Origin: Candidatus Desulfobacula maris
Lineage (GTDB): Bacteria > Desulfobacterota > Desulfobacteria > Desulfobacterales > Desulfobacteraceae
Direction of reading: 5' to 3'
DNA length: 35,654 nt
NCBI GenBank assembly: GCA_014383445.1
Contig: JACNHV010000223.1
Location: forward strand, 1 to 35,654
The notes below the pieces were generated by a model. That model was not told the DNA's origin. It saw only the letters and a program-made list of their open reading frames with translations, and made no database searches. Of the stretch, positions 7,775-16,279 are shown piece by piece. Made by a program: the position numbers and the translations under genes. The number at the start of each line of letters is the position of its first letter. Within the stretch, counting starts at the first letter, position 1.

Positions 7775-9505
7775 ATGGCAAGAATCGGGATTGCATTGGA
7801 TCTGGGTACTAGTGGATTTCGTGGGCAAGCCCTGGATCTGGATCAGAACGGAATGATTATATCCACCGCAGTGACCACCCGGCATCCCCTTCCTGGCGCC
7901 AATGTTATGGATCACCTTCATTTTGCCATTGAGCTGGGCCTTAATCGGGCCCATGAGATTATGGTTCATGCTGTCAACAAAGTGATTGATAATTTAAAGA
8001 TTAAAAATGATGAGGTGGTGCGACTAGCCGTCTGCGGTAATCCTATCCAGCTTTCTCTTTTCCAGAAGATCGAAATCAGGGATCTTGCATATGCGGGAAA
8101 GAGGAAGTTGGAAGCTTTGGGAGTAGTTGCCCCCAAAAGAGACGCTCAAATCCTGAAAGCTTGCGAAATTTCAGGACTCAATCTACCGACCAAGACAGAT
8201 ATCCTGATTCCTCCGGCGGTTCGGCATGAAATCGGAGCCGATGCCCTGGCCATGATGATCCAGACCGGCATGCTGGAAAAGGATGAAATCGCCATTGCCA
8301 CGGATTACGGTACGAATGCTGAGATGGCGCTCATTGTAAAAGGTATCGTTTACACCGGTTCAACTGCAGCCGGCCCGGCCTTGGAAGGGCAACATATCCA
8401 GGATGGTCTGCTGGCCCTTCCCGGAGCCATCTGTGATGTCGAGTTCGAGTCAGAAAATGGCTCATATCCAGACGGCTCAGATACACCGGAGAAAAATCAA
8501 CCCCTATACAAAGGCCTGAAAACTTTTGTTCTCAATAATGACATGATTGTTCAGCCAGGGGATACGGTGGACCCAGCCACAGGAAACCGTCTTGAAAAAG
8601 GGGTGGAAAAGGCTGTAGGTATAACAGGGACCGGAGTTTTGGCCTTGATCAGCCAGGGTATTGAAGCAAGGCTCATTCAAATTCCAAAAATCATTACTTC
8701 GGATGCAAAAATTCATTTGTCTAACGGGATCACGTTTACGGAGAAAGATCTTGAAGAGGCCGGCAAGGCCATTGGCGCAATCAGAGCCGGCCATATTTCT
8801 TTATGCCAGGAAGCTGGAATTAATCTTGACGATATTGAAACCGCATACATGTGCGGAGCTTCCGGTACTTATGTAGACGCGCTCAAGGCCCAGAAAATTG
8901 GTATGATACCAAAGGGGGTAAAAAAAATCTACCAGGTGGGCAATTCTTCTCTGGCTATGGCCGGAGATATGGTCAGGAACGTGGATGAACTCTGGCACAT
9001 GAAGCAGATTGCCAATGATTTAAGACAGCATCACTGCATGTTTGCCGATTCCAAGACATTCGAAAAAGTTTATATCCTGGAACTCTCTTATTGGACAGAG
9101 GGGATGTCCATGGAGCAATATCATAAGTTTTTGAAAAAATTTGGTCTTCCTCCTTTAAAAGAGACTATGGCTATTTCCGAGGTTATTAAGACTGTTAAGC
9201 AGGATATTCCAGAGTTGGGAATCAAGGGTCTCAGGATTATCTCCGATATCGGTGAACAAAAAACCATAGTTTTCGAGGGTTGCATAGGCTGCGGTAGCTG
9301 TGTTGAGGAATGTCCCGAAAATGCTCTTTGTTTAGAAGATAAGGAAGGATGTTTTTCTATCACCATGGACCTTGCCCGATGTAACGGGCTTGCATGCAGA
9401 AGATGTGAAAAAGTATGCCAGGAGAAAGTTTTTGTCCAAAAAAAAATGTATAGTGCTAAAAACGAACAATACTCAGAAATAAAAGGAGGCTATTATGATA
9501 GTTAA
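7775..9505 (+). CDS. ramA: RamA-type reductive activase of methylamine corrinoid proteins
   Basis: 576-residue ATP-dependent iron-sulfur protein that returns oxidised Co(II) corrinoid to Co(I). The N-terminal part is the ASKHA-like corrinoid-activation domain (ALDLGTSGFRGQ near residue 8; later ATDYGTNAEMAL and GITGTGVLALIS). The C-terminus carries two cysteine sets typical of 4Fe-4S clusters: C503, C506, C509, C513 and C536, C541, C544, C548. A GAAAGGAG site precedes ATG 7775. Archaeal RamA is about 540 residues; here about 28 residues extend past the last cluster. It lies between the UroD-family enzyme and the corrinoid protein, as expected for a methylamine operon. Confidence 0.92.
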   Translation: MARIGIALDLGTSGFRGQALDLDQNGMIISTAVTTRHPLPGANVMDHLHFAIELGLNRAHEIMVHAVNKVIDNLKIKNDEVVRLAVCGNPIQLSLFQKIEIRDLAYAGKRKLEALGVVAPKRDAQILKACEISGLNLPTKTDILIPPAVRHEIGADALAMMIQTGMLEKDEIAIATDYGTNAEMALIVKGIVYTGSTAAGPALEGQHIQDGLLALPGAICDVEFESENGSYPDGSDTPEKNQPLYKGLKTFVLNNDMIVQPGDTVDPATGNRLEKGVEKAVGITGTGVLALISQGIEARLIQIPKIITSDAKIHLSNGITFTEKDLEEAGKAIGAIRAGHISLCQEAGINLDDIETAYMCGASGTYVDALKAQKIGMIPKGVKKIYQVGNSSLAMAGDMVRNVDELWHMKQIANDLRQHHCMFADSKTFEKVYILELSYWTEGMSMEQYHKFLKKFGLPPLKETMAISEVIKTVKQDIPELGIKGLRIISDIGEQKTIVFEGCIGCGSCVEECPENALCLEDKEGCFSITMDLARCNGLACRRCEKVCQEKVFVQKKMYSAKNEQYSEIKGGYYDS

Positions 9506-9625
9506 GGTCTTTATCAAGAGGGAAATAAAGACCGGCAAGCCCATGAAAGCAAAATGGTCCAGTACCTGGAGAAGCCCACCGAGTATGAGGTATATGTTTT
9601 AGGGGCATACAGTCATAAAAAGTAA
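9495..9625 (+). pseudogene. Broken small ORF between ramA and the corrinoid gene
   Basis: AAAAGGAGG at 9481-9489 is ideally placed for ATG 9495, which begins MIVKVFIKREIKTGK but runs to TAG at 9600 through unconvincing sequence. Two frames on, the same stretch reads coding-like: QAHESKMVQYLEKPTEYEV and then YVLGAYSHKK, ending in TAA at 9623-9625. The simplest reading is a protein of about 45 to 50 residues broken by a small indel, or a sequencing error. I do not recognise the family. The good frame is also the ramA frame after its TAA stop. Confidence 0.4.
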
Positions 9626-9673
9626 AGACAAAAAAATAATCAAACGTTAACCAGGAGAGGAGGTGAACAAAAG

Positions 9674-10318
9674 ATGGAAAAAGCAGAATATATGGAAAAG
9701 GCTGCCCAGCACATTGTTGATGCAGATGAGGAAGCAGTAGAAAAACTGGCACGTGAATATTTAATTGAGGGCTTTGATCCGATTGAGATGATCGAAAAAG
9801 GTCTTTCTGAAGGCATCCGGAAACTTGGGGTTCTCTTTGATCGCGGCGAGATTTTTTTACCGCATCTGATCATCGCATCAGAAGCAATGACTACAGCGGT
9901 AAAGATACTGGAGCAGGCCATGCCTGCAGACCAGGTTGGCAAAAAGCTCGCCAAGGTTGTTATTGGAACCATTGAAGGCGATGTACATGACATTGGCAAA
10001 GGCATTGTTGCCACCATGCTAAGGGTTTACGGCTTTGAGGTCTTTGATCTGGGTCGAGATGTACCGATTGCTACTTTTGTGGAAAAAGCAAAAGAAATCG
10101 GCGCAGACGTTGTTGGCTCATCCGCTTTGATGACAACGACCATGGTGGGACAAAAAGCCCTTGAAAAGGCATTAAAAGATGCTGGACTTCGAGATAACCT
10201 GATAACCATGTTGGGTGGTGCAGCGACCACCGAGCATTGGGCTGCCAAAATCGGTGCAAATTTTTGGGCAGAAAGTGCAGGTGATACTGTGATGAAACTC
10301 AAAGAGATATTCAGTTGA
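9674..10318 (+). CDS. Methylamine corrinoid protein (MttC/MtbC family)
   Basis: 214-residue methyl carrier. Residues 1-90 are the helical cap domain of methyltransferase corrinoid proteins; residues 92-210 are the B12-binding Rossmann domain. The DxHxxG motif is GDVHDIGKG, with H105 as the lower cobalt ligand, followed by the SSALMTTTM and MLGGAATT segments that surround the cofactor tail. GAGGAGGTG upstream supports ATG 9674. It is the only corrinoid protein in the methylamine half of the window, so it either serves both MttB and MtbB, or a separate mttC lies left of the window. Its position directly before mtbB makes MtbC the better guess. Confidence 0.9.
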   Translation: MEKAEYMEKAAQHIVDADEEAVEKLAREYLIEGFDPIEMIEKGLSEGIRKLGVLFDRGEIFLPHLIIASEAMTTAVKILEQAMPADQVGKKLAKVVIGTIEGDVHDIGKGIVATMLRVYGFEVFDLGRDVPIATFVEKAKEIGADVVGSSALMTTTMVGQKALEKALKDAGLRDNLITMLGGAATTEHWAAKIGANFWAESAGDTVMKLKEIFS

Positions 10319-10332
10319 AAGGAGGGAATTAT

Positions 10333-11733
10333 ATGAAAAAACACTTAACCAGGCGAGGGGACGGGGCGCTCATAGAAATGACTTCGGAGGAAATAATGAT
10401 CGCCCTGGAAGCGGGTACCGAAGACGCCGCCGACAGAGGTAAGATAGCCCCTTTATCGAAAGATGACCTGGAATGTCTGCTTGACATTTTTATGGATACC
10501 AACAGAGTTGTGAGCGTGGCACACGGGGAAGAAGTTGTGGTCACGCACGACATTGGTACCTTACGATTGATGGGAGACCAGGGCAACAGCGGTGTCGGTA
10601 TCCCTTTGAGCAGGCTACAGGGCATCCAGGTCCATGAAAGGGCATTTTGTTCCGATACCATGGAGCTTGGACATATTGATTATAGCTTTAAACCAGTAAA
10701 ACCGGTTATCGCTATGGAACAGCAGGAAATGGAAAGTGCTCTTTTGTCAACCATTATCCCTCTGTTTTACGGTGCCATGCCCAATCTGGGCACGTACTAC
10801 AGCCCGGACGGGCCCTTTGGAAATCCTTCTGATTTGTTGCCGGCAGGCAAGGTCAAGGAGGCCTATGAGGCCCAGGAAAGTGCTGTGGAGCATGCTACTC
10901 GAGATATGGTGTATGTGGGCCAAAAGCTTGCACAAGTCGGTTGTGACGGGATCAATTTTGATACCACCGGGGCAGCGGGGGATGCAGATTTTAAGGCCAC
11001 CCTGCACGCGGTGGAAAAGTTGAAAAAAACCACTGACTTGACCGTTCAAGTCGGGATGGCCGGGGAATTTGTACTGGGTATGCATGGCGGTCTTGAATAT
11101 GGTGGTCGGAGACTCGCAGGTTTATACTGTCATGATCAGGTTAAACTTGCTGAGAAAGCCGGGGCCGATATTTTTGGTCCGGCGGTTAACACGAAGCCCA
11201 GCAAAGACATGCCGTGGAATTTGGCCAGAGCGGTGACCTTTGTAAAAGCCTGTGTTGAAGTCTCCAATATTCCTGTTCATGTGAACATGGGAATGGGTGT
11301 GGGCGGAATACCTGTATTTGAAACACCGCCCATCGACGCAGTCAGCAGAGCGTCAAAAGCCATGGTGCAAATTGCCAAGGTAGACGGTTTGTAGATAGGC
11401 GTTGGAGACCCTATGGGAATGTTGATAGCTCACGGTGTAGCAGCAGGAATGGGTGGAATAAGGACTGCCGGAGATCTGGTAGCCCGCATGCAGATGACCC
11501 GCAAGATGCGGATCAACGAAGCAAGAGCCTATGTTGCCACAAAGCTAAAGATATCCCCATCCGACCTGTCGGATGTATATGTAATGAGAGAGGTCCGCGA
11601 GGAGCTGGACATCGGGATCATTACATCCGTCCCTGGTTGTGCCAAGGGAATTGAAGCAAAAGCAAGAATTGCTCAACTGCTTGATATCGAAATTGCAAGC
11701 GTAAATCGATTAAAGAATAAGATAAATTTTTAA
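10333..11733 (+). CDS. mtbB: Dimethylamine:corrinoid methyltransferase MtbB, pyrrolysine-containing (UAG read through)
   Basis: Demethylates dimethylamine and methylates the corrinoid protein. Begins [23 protein letters not shown] 10333 is 6 nt after GGAGGG at 10321-10326, so the in-frame TTG at 10315 is not used. The frame meets TAG at 11392-11394 in the context [16 protein letters not shown] and continues with no break to TAA at 11731-11733. That context is the Pyl site of MtbB. Read through, the protein is 466 residues with Pyl at 354; from memory Methanosarcina MtbB is about 467 with Pyl near 356. Without readthrough the last quarter would be lost. A strong terminator follows. Confidence 0.96.
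11392..11394 (+). other. In-frame UAG decoded as pyrrolysine in mtbB
   Basis: TAG between the Leu codon 11389 and the Ile codon 11395. The surrounding residues (DGL before, IGVGDPMGM after) match the conserved MtbB Pyl site. The frame stays open for another 112 codons before TAA. Decoding is inferred from the family and the linked tRNA-Pyl gene. Confidence 0.95.
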
Positions 11734-11745
11734 ACTGTTTGATTC

Positions 11746-11778
11746 AACAGGCCCCGGTTAATGCCGGGGCCTGTTTTA
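11746..11778 (+). terminator. Rho-independent terminator after mtbB
   Basis: AACAGGCCCCGG and CCGGGGCCTGTT form a perfect 12-bp GC-rich stem with a 6-nt loop, followed by TT and more T's at 11782-11787. It lies 13 nt after the mtbB stop and marks the end of the methylamine operon. Confidence 0.92.
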
Positions 11779-11815
11779 TGGTTTTTTAATATAAGATTAG
11801 AGGGTTAATCATAAA

Positions 11816-12382
11816 GTGAACAAATTTAAGCAAAATGATTACGAAATTTTAAAAAGCTCTTTTGAGGCAGTGGCCCATAAGAGGGGAGCTCATATTTACC
11901 CTCTGGATATTAAAAAAATATGCCCCATGCAGAGTATCCGGTTAAAGTGCCAGATTCCTTTGTGTGAATACTACGATGTTTGCAAGACTTGCCCTCCCCA
12001 TATTCCAGGTGTTGTAGAATTCAAAGAGGCTTTACTCAGCTACAGCTTGGCCTTTTTAGTTGTATTGCGGGAAAAAATTAAAAGCATTGATGATTTTCGT
12101 AAAGATTTCAGTGCAGAACTAAAACTGGCTGAAATTGTGTCCGATCTGGAACTTTCTGCTTTTCAACACGGATTTTATCAGGCATTAGGTCTAGGTGTGG
12201 GCGGATGTAAATTATGCGAAACCTGTGCGCCCCGGGGAGAACCCTGTCGTCACCCCTTTAAAGCGCGCCCCAGTCCCGAGGGGTTCGGTATTGATATCAC
12301 CGAACTGGCCAGGGAGGCTGGTGTGGAGGTAGAATGGCCGCCAAAGCAATATGTCAATTTTATAGGACTTGTACTTGTCTGA
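11816..12382 (+). CDS. DUF2284 cysteine-rich, predicted metal-binding protein
   Basis: 188 residues with a cysteine pattern typical of DUF2284: CPMQSIRLKCQ, CEYYDVCKTCPPH in the N-terminal half and CKLCETCAPRGEPCRHP in the C-terminal half, followed by PEGFGIDI. No experimentally assigned function is known to me; the paired cysteine groups suggest a metal or Fe-S centre and an electron-transfer or maturation role. It starts with GTG 11816 (weak ribosome site) just after the mtbB terminator, so it probably belongs with moxR and the VWA gene. A second DUF2284 protein (25176-25820) closes the other corrinoid operon, which points to a role in corrinoid methyl transfer. Confidence 0.75.
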   Translation: MNKFKQNDYEILKSSFEAVAHKRGAHIYPLDIKKICPMQSIRLKCQIPLCEYYDVCKTCPPHIPGVVEFKEALLSYSLAFLVVLREKIKSIDDFRKDFSAELKLAEIVSDLELSAFQHGFYQALGLGVGGCKLCETCAPRGEPCRHPFKARPSPEGFGIDITELAREAGVEVEWPPKQYVNFIGLVLV

Positions 12383-12437
12383 AAATACTATGTGATATAT
12401 TATAATTGCTGACAGAATTCCTAAGGAGATGAGTACA

Positions 12438-13379
12438 ATGGGACAAAAACCTAAATTTGATGAAATCTATCGTAAAGCCAGTAAAGAGGTGGTCGGTCGA
12501 CAGATCGAAACAAGATCGATTCTGACAGCCATGGATGTTGGAAAACATATTCTTTTGGAAGGACCCCCTGGGACATCAAAGTCAACCTTACTGCGCTTAA
12601 TAGCCAAAACCGCAGGTATCCCTTTTTATATTATTGAGGGAAATATAGACCTGACGCCAGCTAAACTGGTTGGTCATTTTAATCCGTCCAAAGTGATGGC
12701 TGACGATTACCGGCCTGAATATTTTGAGAAGGGTCCACTTACAAGAGCTATGGAAAAAGGTGGTATTCTTTACATTGAAGAATTCAACCGGATGCCGGCT
12801 GATGTTTCCAATGTACTGATTTCTCCAATGGAGGAAGGAGAAATATTTATTCCCAGATATGGTTCGGTAAAGGCTGTAGCTCCGTTTACAGTGATAGCAG
12901 CCCAAAATCCCTATGACGATGTTGGAACCGTCAGAGTCAGCAGAGCTTTTATGGACCGTATCTGTCTGATCAAAATGAATTACCAGAACGAAGATGAGGA
13001 ACGGGATATCGTTCGTTACAGGACCAATTCGGATGCCCCTGAAATTATAGAAGTAGCAGTCAAGATGGTGCGGGAGACACGAAATCATCCAGATATCAAA
13101 CAGGGCGCATCAATTCGGGCAGCTATCGATTTGGTTGATTTATTTGTCGGTATGCAAAAATTGATGGATCAACCGGAACAAAATTTTTTAACATCAGCCT
13201 TGATGGCCATGTCCAATAAAATTTGGCTAAATGAAATGGCCTCTAAATCCGCCGATGAAATTATCGAGGAGCTTTTGAAACACCATGGTGGATGGGATAT
13301 CGACACAACAACAAAATTAAAGAGTGAAGAAAAAATTTCAGAGGAAGCCTTTAAAAAAAAAAATCCGATCACTACGTAG
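12438..13379 (+). CDS. MoxR-family AAA+ ATPase
   Basis: 313-residue MoxR/CbbQ/NorQ-type ATPase, a class that works with a VWA-domain partner to remodel or activate metalloenzymes. Walker A is GPPGTSKST at residues 42-50; Walker B is ILYIEEFNR at 110-118, with Glu where Asp is usual. NPYDDVGTVRVSRAFMDR carries the sensor and arginine-finger region. AAGGAG at 12423-12428 favours ATG 12438 over ATG 12429, which it nearly touches. It ends in TAG (13377-13379), the only UAG terminator in the window, with TAA four codons further on. An A11 run at 13353-13363 lies eight codons before the stop. The VWA gene follows in the -1 frame. Confidence 0.88.
   Translation: MGQKPKFDEIYRKASKEVVGRQIETRSILTAMDVGKHILLEGPPGTSKSTLLRLIAKTAGIPFYIIEGNIDLTPAKLVGHFNPSKVMADDYRPEYFEKGPLTRAMEKGGILYIEEFNRMPADVSNVLISPMEEGEIFIPRYGSVKAVAPFTVIAAQNPYDDVGTVRVSRAFMDRICLIKMNYQNEDEERDIVRYRTNSDAPEIIEVAVKMVRETRNHPDIKQGASIRAAIDLVDLFVGMQKLMDQPEQNFLTSALMAMSNKIWLNEMASKSADEIIEELLKHHGGWDIDTTTKLKSEEKISEEAFKKKNPITT
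13353..13363 (+). other. A11 run, candidate -1 frameshift site joining MoxR to the VWA protein
   Basis: Eleven consecutive A's near the end of moxR. A -1 slip here leaves the moxR frame and enters the VWA frame, which is open from 13355 through 14233. Slippery A-runs of this kind are used, for example, in dnaX-type frameshifting. A polymerase error in the homopolymer is the competing explanation. Confidence 0.45.
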
Positions 13380-13429
13380 GTAACGCATTTTTAAGCGAAG
13401 AAACGGAAGATTATTCTTATTTCTATCGT

Positions 13430-14233
13430 GTGGCTCAGTATCTTAACACCAATCCCGACGAGCTTGACCTTTTTTTTGAAAAACAAGATTCATTGGAAAT
13501 ATTCGCCAATGTCTTTACCATGTTGAAAGAAAACGTGCGACTTTTGGCTGTGAAAATAGCGAGTCGCATCATTATTAAAATAGCCAAACAAATTGCGGAC
13601 ACAGGGTGTCATTCAGGAAAGCTTAAACTGATAAATGGTTTTTCCAACTGTGCTGAAATCGAATTGGATCGCAGTCTTGAAAGATATATTGAGCAACCGG
13701 AATTAGGGATTTTGGATAATCTTGTATCCTTTGTCAGGCAACAAGAAAAAAGTGCATTTGTTATGATGTTTGATCACAGTTATTCAATGAAAGGGATGAA
13801 GATAATTCTAGCTGCCATTACTGCGGCTGCCATTGCCCAACATTTTAAAAAAGATTACGGTGTTTTGGCTTTTAGCAACCAGGTTACAGTTCTAAAAGCC
13901 ATTGATGAACCCACAGGGCCTGAAGAGGTTCTAAAAAGATTGTTTGCTTTGGAGTTGTGCGGTGATACAGATACTCGTCTGGTTTTAGAAACAGGTTTGA
14001 ATCATTTAGTCAAGTTTGAGGAGAAGAGAGGGCTGCTTCTGACAGACGGGGCATGGAATAGGGGAGGAGATCCACTGGAGGCGGCAGCCCGGTTCGATCA
14101 ACTTGGCGTTATCGGTTTTCCACCGGCAAAGCAGGAGAAAATCCGCCAATTGGCCCTTAAAGGAAAAGGAAACTTTTCGTTTGTTGAAAATGAGACTGAA
14201 ATTGCCTGTGCTATTTTAGACTGTTTAAAATAA
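13430..14233 (+). CDS. VWA-domain protein, partner of the MoxR ATPase
   Basis: 267 residues from GTG 13430. The VWA domain occupies the C-terminal half, with a metal-ion-dependent adhesion motif in FDHSYSMKG (D115, S117, S119), a Thr in GDTDTR and an Asp in LLLTDG. The N-terminal half is helical and of unknown fold. CoxE, NorD and CbbO proteins pair with MoxR ATPases in this way. The start is uncertain: no ribosome site is visible at GTG 13430 and there is no other start codon between the in-frame TAA at 13352 and 13430. The 25 codons upstream (DHYVGNAFLSEETEDYSYFY) nevertheless look coding. Either the protein is made as a frameshift fusion with MoxR or it starts at GTG 13430. Confidence 0.8.
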   Translation: MAQYLNTNPDELDLFFEKQDSLEIFANVFTMLKENVRLLAVKIASRIIIKIAKQIADTGCHSGKLKLINGFSNCAEIELDRSLERYIEQPELGILDNLVSFVRQQEKSAFVMMFDHSYSMKGMKIILAAITAAAIAQHFKKDYGVLAFSNQVTVLKAIDEPTGPEEVLKRLFALELCGDTDTRLVLETGLNHLVKFEEKRGLLLTDGAWNRGGDPLEAAARFDQLGVIGFPPAKQEKIRQLALKGKGNFSFVENETEIACAILDCLK

Positions 14234-14741
14234 AAAACTTGCGGGCATTCGAATTGCCCCGGCCCGGTGCAATCTGGAAAGTTGATCTCTTCTCCTTTTC
14301 CGGGAAGATTGTGACCTTTTGCTCCTTTATTATTTAAATAAGTTACGATTGTAACAATTCCTCAATTCTGAGTTTGTAAATTTTTGGAATAATTTCTCTG
14401 GTATTAATATATCGCTTTGTAGTAAGTATAAAATAATGGACATGGATTATTAAAAAGAACTTTCATGTCCGTTTTTTTGTAAAAAGAAAAACATTCAGGG
14501 TTACAAAATCAATTTAAAATGCTTTGGCTGTGGCTCTTTACCCGGAAACCCTATATGTTGAACCGCACAAACTATATAAAAAGAACGGTCACGTAAGTCC
14601 TTTCTTTTAAGTATGCATAGTTAAAATGGTTTGATTTTTTTAATCTTTGGGAAACGGATTCAGACCACCTAATCTTTAAAAAATTATATAAATTCAATAG
14701 GATAAATACTTTTGACCTATATATAGTGTTACTATATCAAG
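14234..14741. other. AT-rich intergenic region without a gene; two hairpins
   Basis: No convincing ORF on either strand. GGGCA at 14243-14247 and TGCCC at 14255-14259 form a small hairpin 10 nt after the VWA stop. GGACATG at 14438-14444 pairs with CATGTCC at 14464-14470, followed by GTTTTTTTG, a candidate terminator. The rest is AT-rich and may hold activator sites for the sigma-54 promoter that follows. Confidence 0.5.
14438..14478 (+). terminator. Candidate intrinsic terminator, end of the moxR-VWA transcript
   Basis: A 7-bp stem (GGACATG with CATGTCC) with a 19-nt loop, followed by seven T's at 14472-14478. The long loop weakens the case, but the T-run is clear. Confidence 0.45.
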
Positions 14742-14756
14742 TGGCACAAGTTTTGC
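14742..14756 (+). promoter_or_regulatory. Sigma-54 (RpoN) -24/-12 promoter
   Basis: TGGCACAAGTTTTGC matches the consensus TGGCACG-N4-TTGC except at one position, with the GG and GC doublets at the required spacing (14743-14744 and 14755-14756). Transcription would start near 14768, leaving a leader of about 190 nt before the second binding-protein gene. Sigma-54 needs an AAA+ activator; none is encoded in the window. Confidence 0.8.
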
Positions 14757-14838
14757 ATTTTTATGTAGTGCTGAACGTTAATAATTTTTTATGCACGATT
14801 TATTTTGTGCCAGATAGACGTCCAGTCTGTATAATAAG

Positions 14839-14861
14839 CATAAGAAATTTAAAACAAACTA
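14839..14861 (+). repeat. Copy B of the 23-nt leader motif shared with 6607-6629
   Basis: Matches copy A with a single difference and is followed by a strong AAGGAGGTG at 14877-14885. It lies inside the transcribed leader if the sigma-54 promoter is used. Confidence 0.6.
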
Positions 14862-14956
14862 ATATGAAAAAAATCTAAGGAGGTGATAAATACCCTTTCA
14901 AAGCGTAACGTGCTAGAAATAAAATAAACCAAATTGCATATATGGAGGAGTTTACG

Positions 14957-16264
14957 ATGAACAAAAGAAAAATATTTAGTCTTTTTGTACGTATCCAGCT
15001 ATCATTAGCATTAATAGTTACTTTTTCCATAATGAGCAGTATAACCGCTCATTCGGCAGAAAAAACTATTAACATTGGTTTTCTGGCGGCTTTATCCGGA
15101 CCCGATGCCGGTTGGGGTCTGCCAGGTCTTACCGGAAATCAGATATTTATCGACAGGGTCAACGCCGAGGGGGGTCTCTTGGTTGGCGGTGAGCGATATA
15201 AGCTTAAGATGTATGCATTTGATGATGAGGCGATCGGCAGCAAGGCCCTGCAAGGTGCCAAGCAACTTGTCTTGGAACATGATGTAAAATTCATAAGCGC
15301 CATTGGTGGAAACCCTGCTGATGCTACACACCCGTTTCTCACTAAGAAGAAAGTCTTTTATGCTTCGCTGATATCGACGGATATCATGCCGGATAGGCCC
15401 TATCTGATAGGCGGGGGGGATGTTACACCTCGAATTGATATGTTAAGGCCCATGTATCACAAAATGAATAATCCTGCTCTAAAGAGGTGGGCCGTAACTT
15501 CTCAAGATGACACAATAGGCCTCACCTGCCAGGCCTGGGAGGTGGGATCAGCCATAGCCGAGGGTTGGGACATCGTTTATGACAAGCATTTTTCCGGGGA
15601 AACCGAGGATTTTGCACCGGTGGTGACAGCTATTTTGGCAACCAAGCCCGATGTGGTCAGCCTTAACCTTACATATCCCACGTATGTTACACTGATCATA
15701 GAGCAGTTATACCTCCAGGGCTTCAAGGGGATCATATCGGCCAACTATATCGACACAGAGTCCGTTATGCAGAAGGTGCCTATTGAGTATATGGCGGATA
15801 GAAAATGCACAAACAGCTTTCCCCTGTTCGATGATCCATGGTGGGGGGAACCCTCCTGGCAGCACGAGTTTATCAAAGAGTGGAATGTCAAATACGGGCC
15901 GGGGACCCCCGGTGATGTGCACCGTAAAATAACCGGAATAGACTGGGACCACGTGATCATGCTCAAGCTGTGGGCCCATGGGGCACAGCTTGCCGGCTCC
16001 TTTGACCCGGATGAGATCTTAAAAGCGCTCCGGGCTGCACCGTCGATTCCCACCATTTTGGGACCGGGCGTAATGTACGGAAAGGATATGTGGGGCATAG
16101 ATAACATGATATCACCCCCTATTCCTATCGCCGAGGTAAATGCGGACTGCAAATGTAAGCGTATTCAAGCCCATCTTAAATTCGAACAGTGGTTCGAATC
16201 GAGAAAGGATACGATAATCAAAGTGGTTAAAGAAAAAGGGCAGTATTTTGACCAGCGGAAATAA
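14957..16264 (+). CDS. Liv-type ABC transporter substrate-binding protein, Sec-exported
   Basis: 435-residue paralogue of the binding protein at 1830. The signal peptide is of Sec type (MNKRK, a long hydrophobic stretch, AHSA at 31-34), unlike the Tat signal of its paralogue. The mature part begins EKTINIGFLAALSGPDAGWG and shares WGLPGL. GGAGGAG at 14944-14950 sits 6 nt before ATG 14957; the ATG at 14942 overlaps this site and is rejected. First gene behind the sigma-54 promoter. It is followed by its own hairpin and by the permease genes. The ligand is unknown; a methylated nitrogen compound is an inference from the neighbourhood. Confidence 0.88.
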   Translation: MNKRKIFSLFVRIQLSLALIVTFSIMSSITAHSAEKTINIGFLAALSGPDAGWGLPGLTGNQIFIDRVNAEGGLLVGGERYKLKMYAFDDEAIGSKALQGAKQLVLEHDVKFISAIGGNPADATHPFLTKKKVFYASLISTDIMPDRPYLIGGGDVTPRIDMLRPMYHKMNNPALKRWAVTSQDDTIGLTCQAWEVGSAIAEGWDIVYDKHFSGETEDFAPVVTAILATKPDVVSLNLTYPTYVTLIIEQLYLQGFKGIISANYIDTESVMQKVPIEYMADRKCTNSFPLFDDPWWGEPSWQHEFIKEWNVKYGPGTPGDVHRKITGIDWDHVIMLKLWAHGAQLAGSFDPDEILKALRAAPSIPTILGPGVMYGKDMWGIDNMISPPIPIAEVNADCKCKRIQAHLKFEQWFESRKDTIIKVVKEKGQYFDQRK

Positions 16265-16279
16265 CAGGCTGAAACACAT

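Noticed and set aside
9506-9625. RamA extended by readthrough of its TAA
   Set aside because: TAA is not a recoding signal here, and RamA already extends past its last cluster; a broken separate gene is simpler.
11413-11733. Separate small gene starting at ATG 11413
   Set aside because: It is the C-terminal part of mtbB after the Pyl codon, in the same frame.
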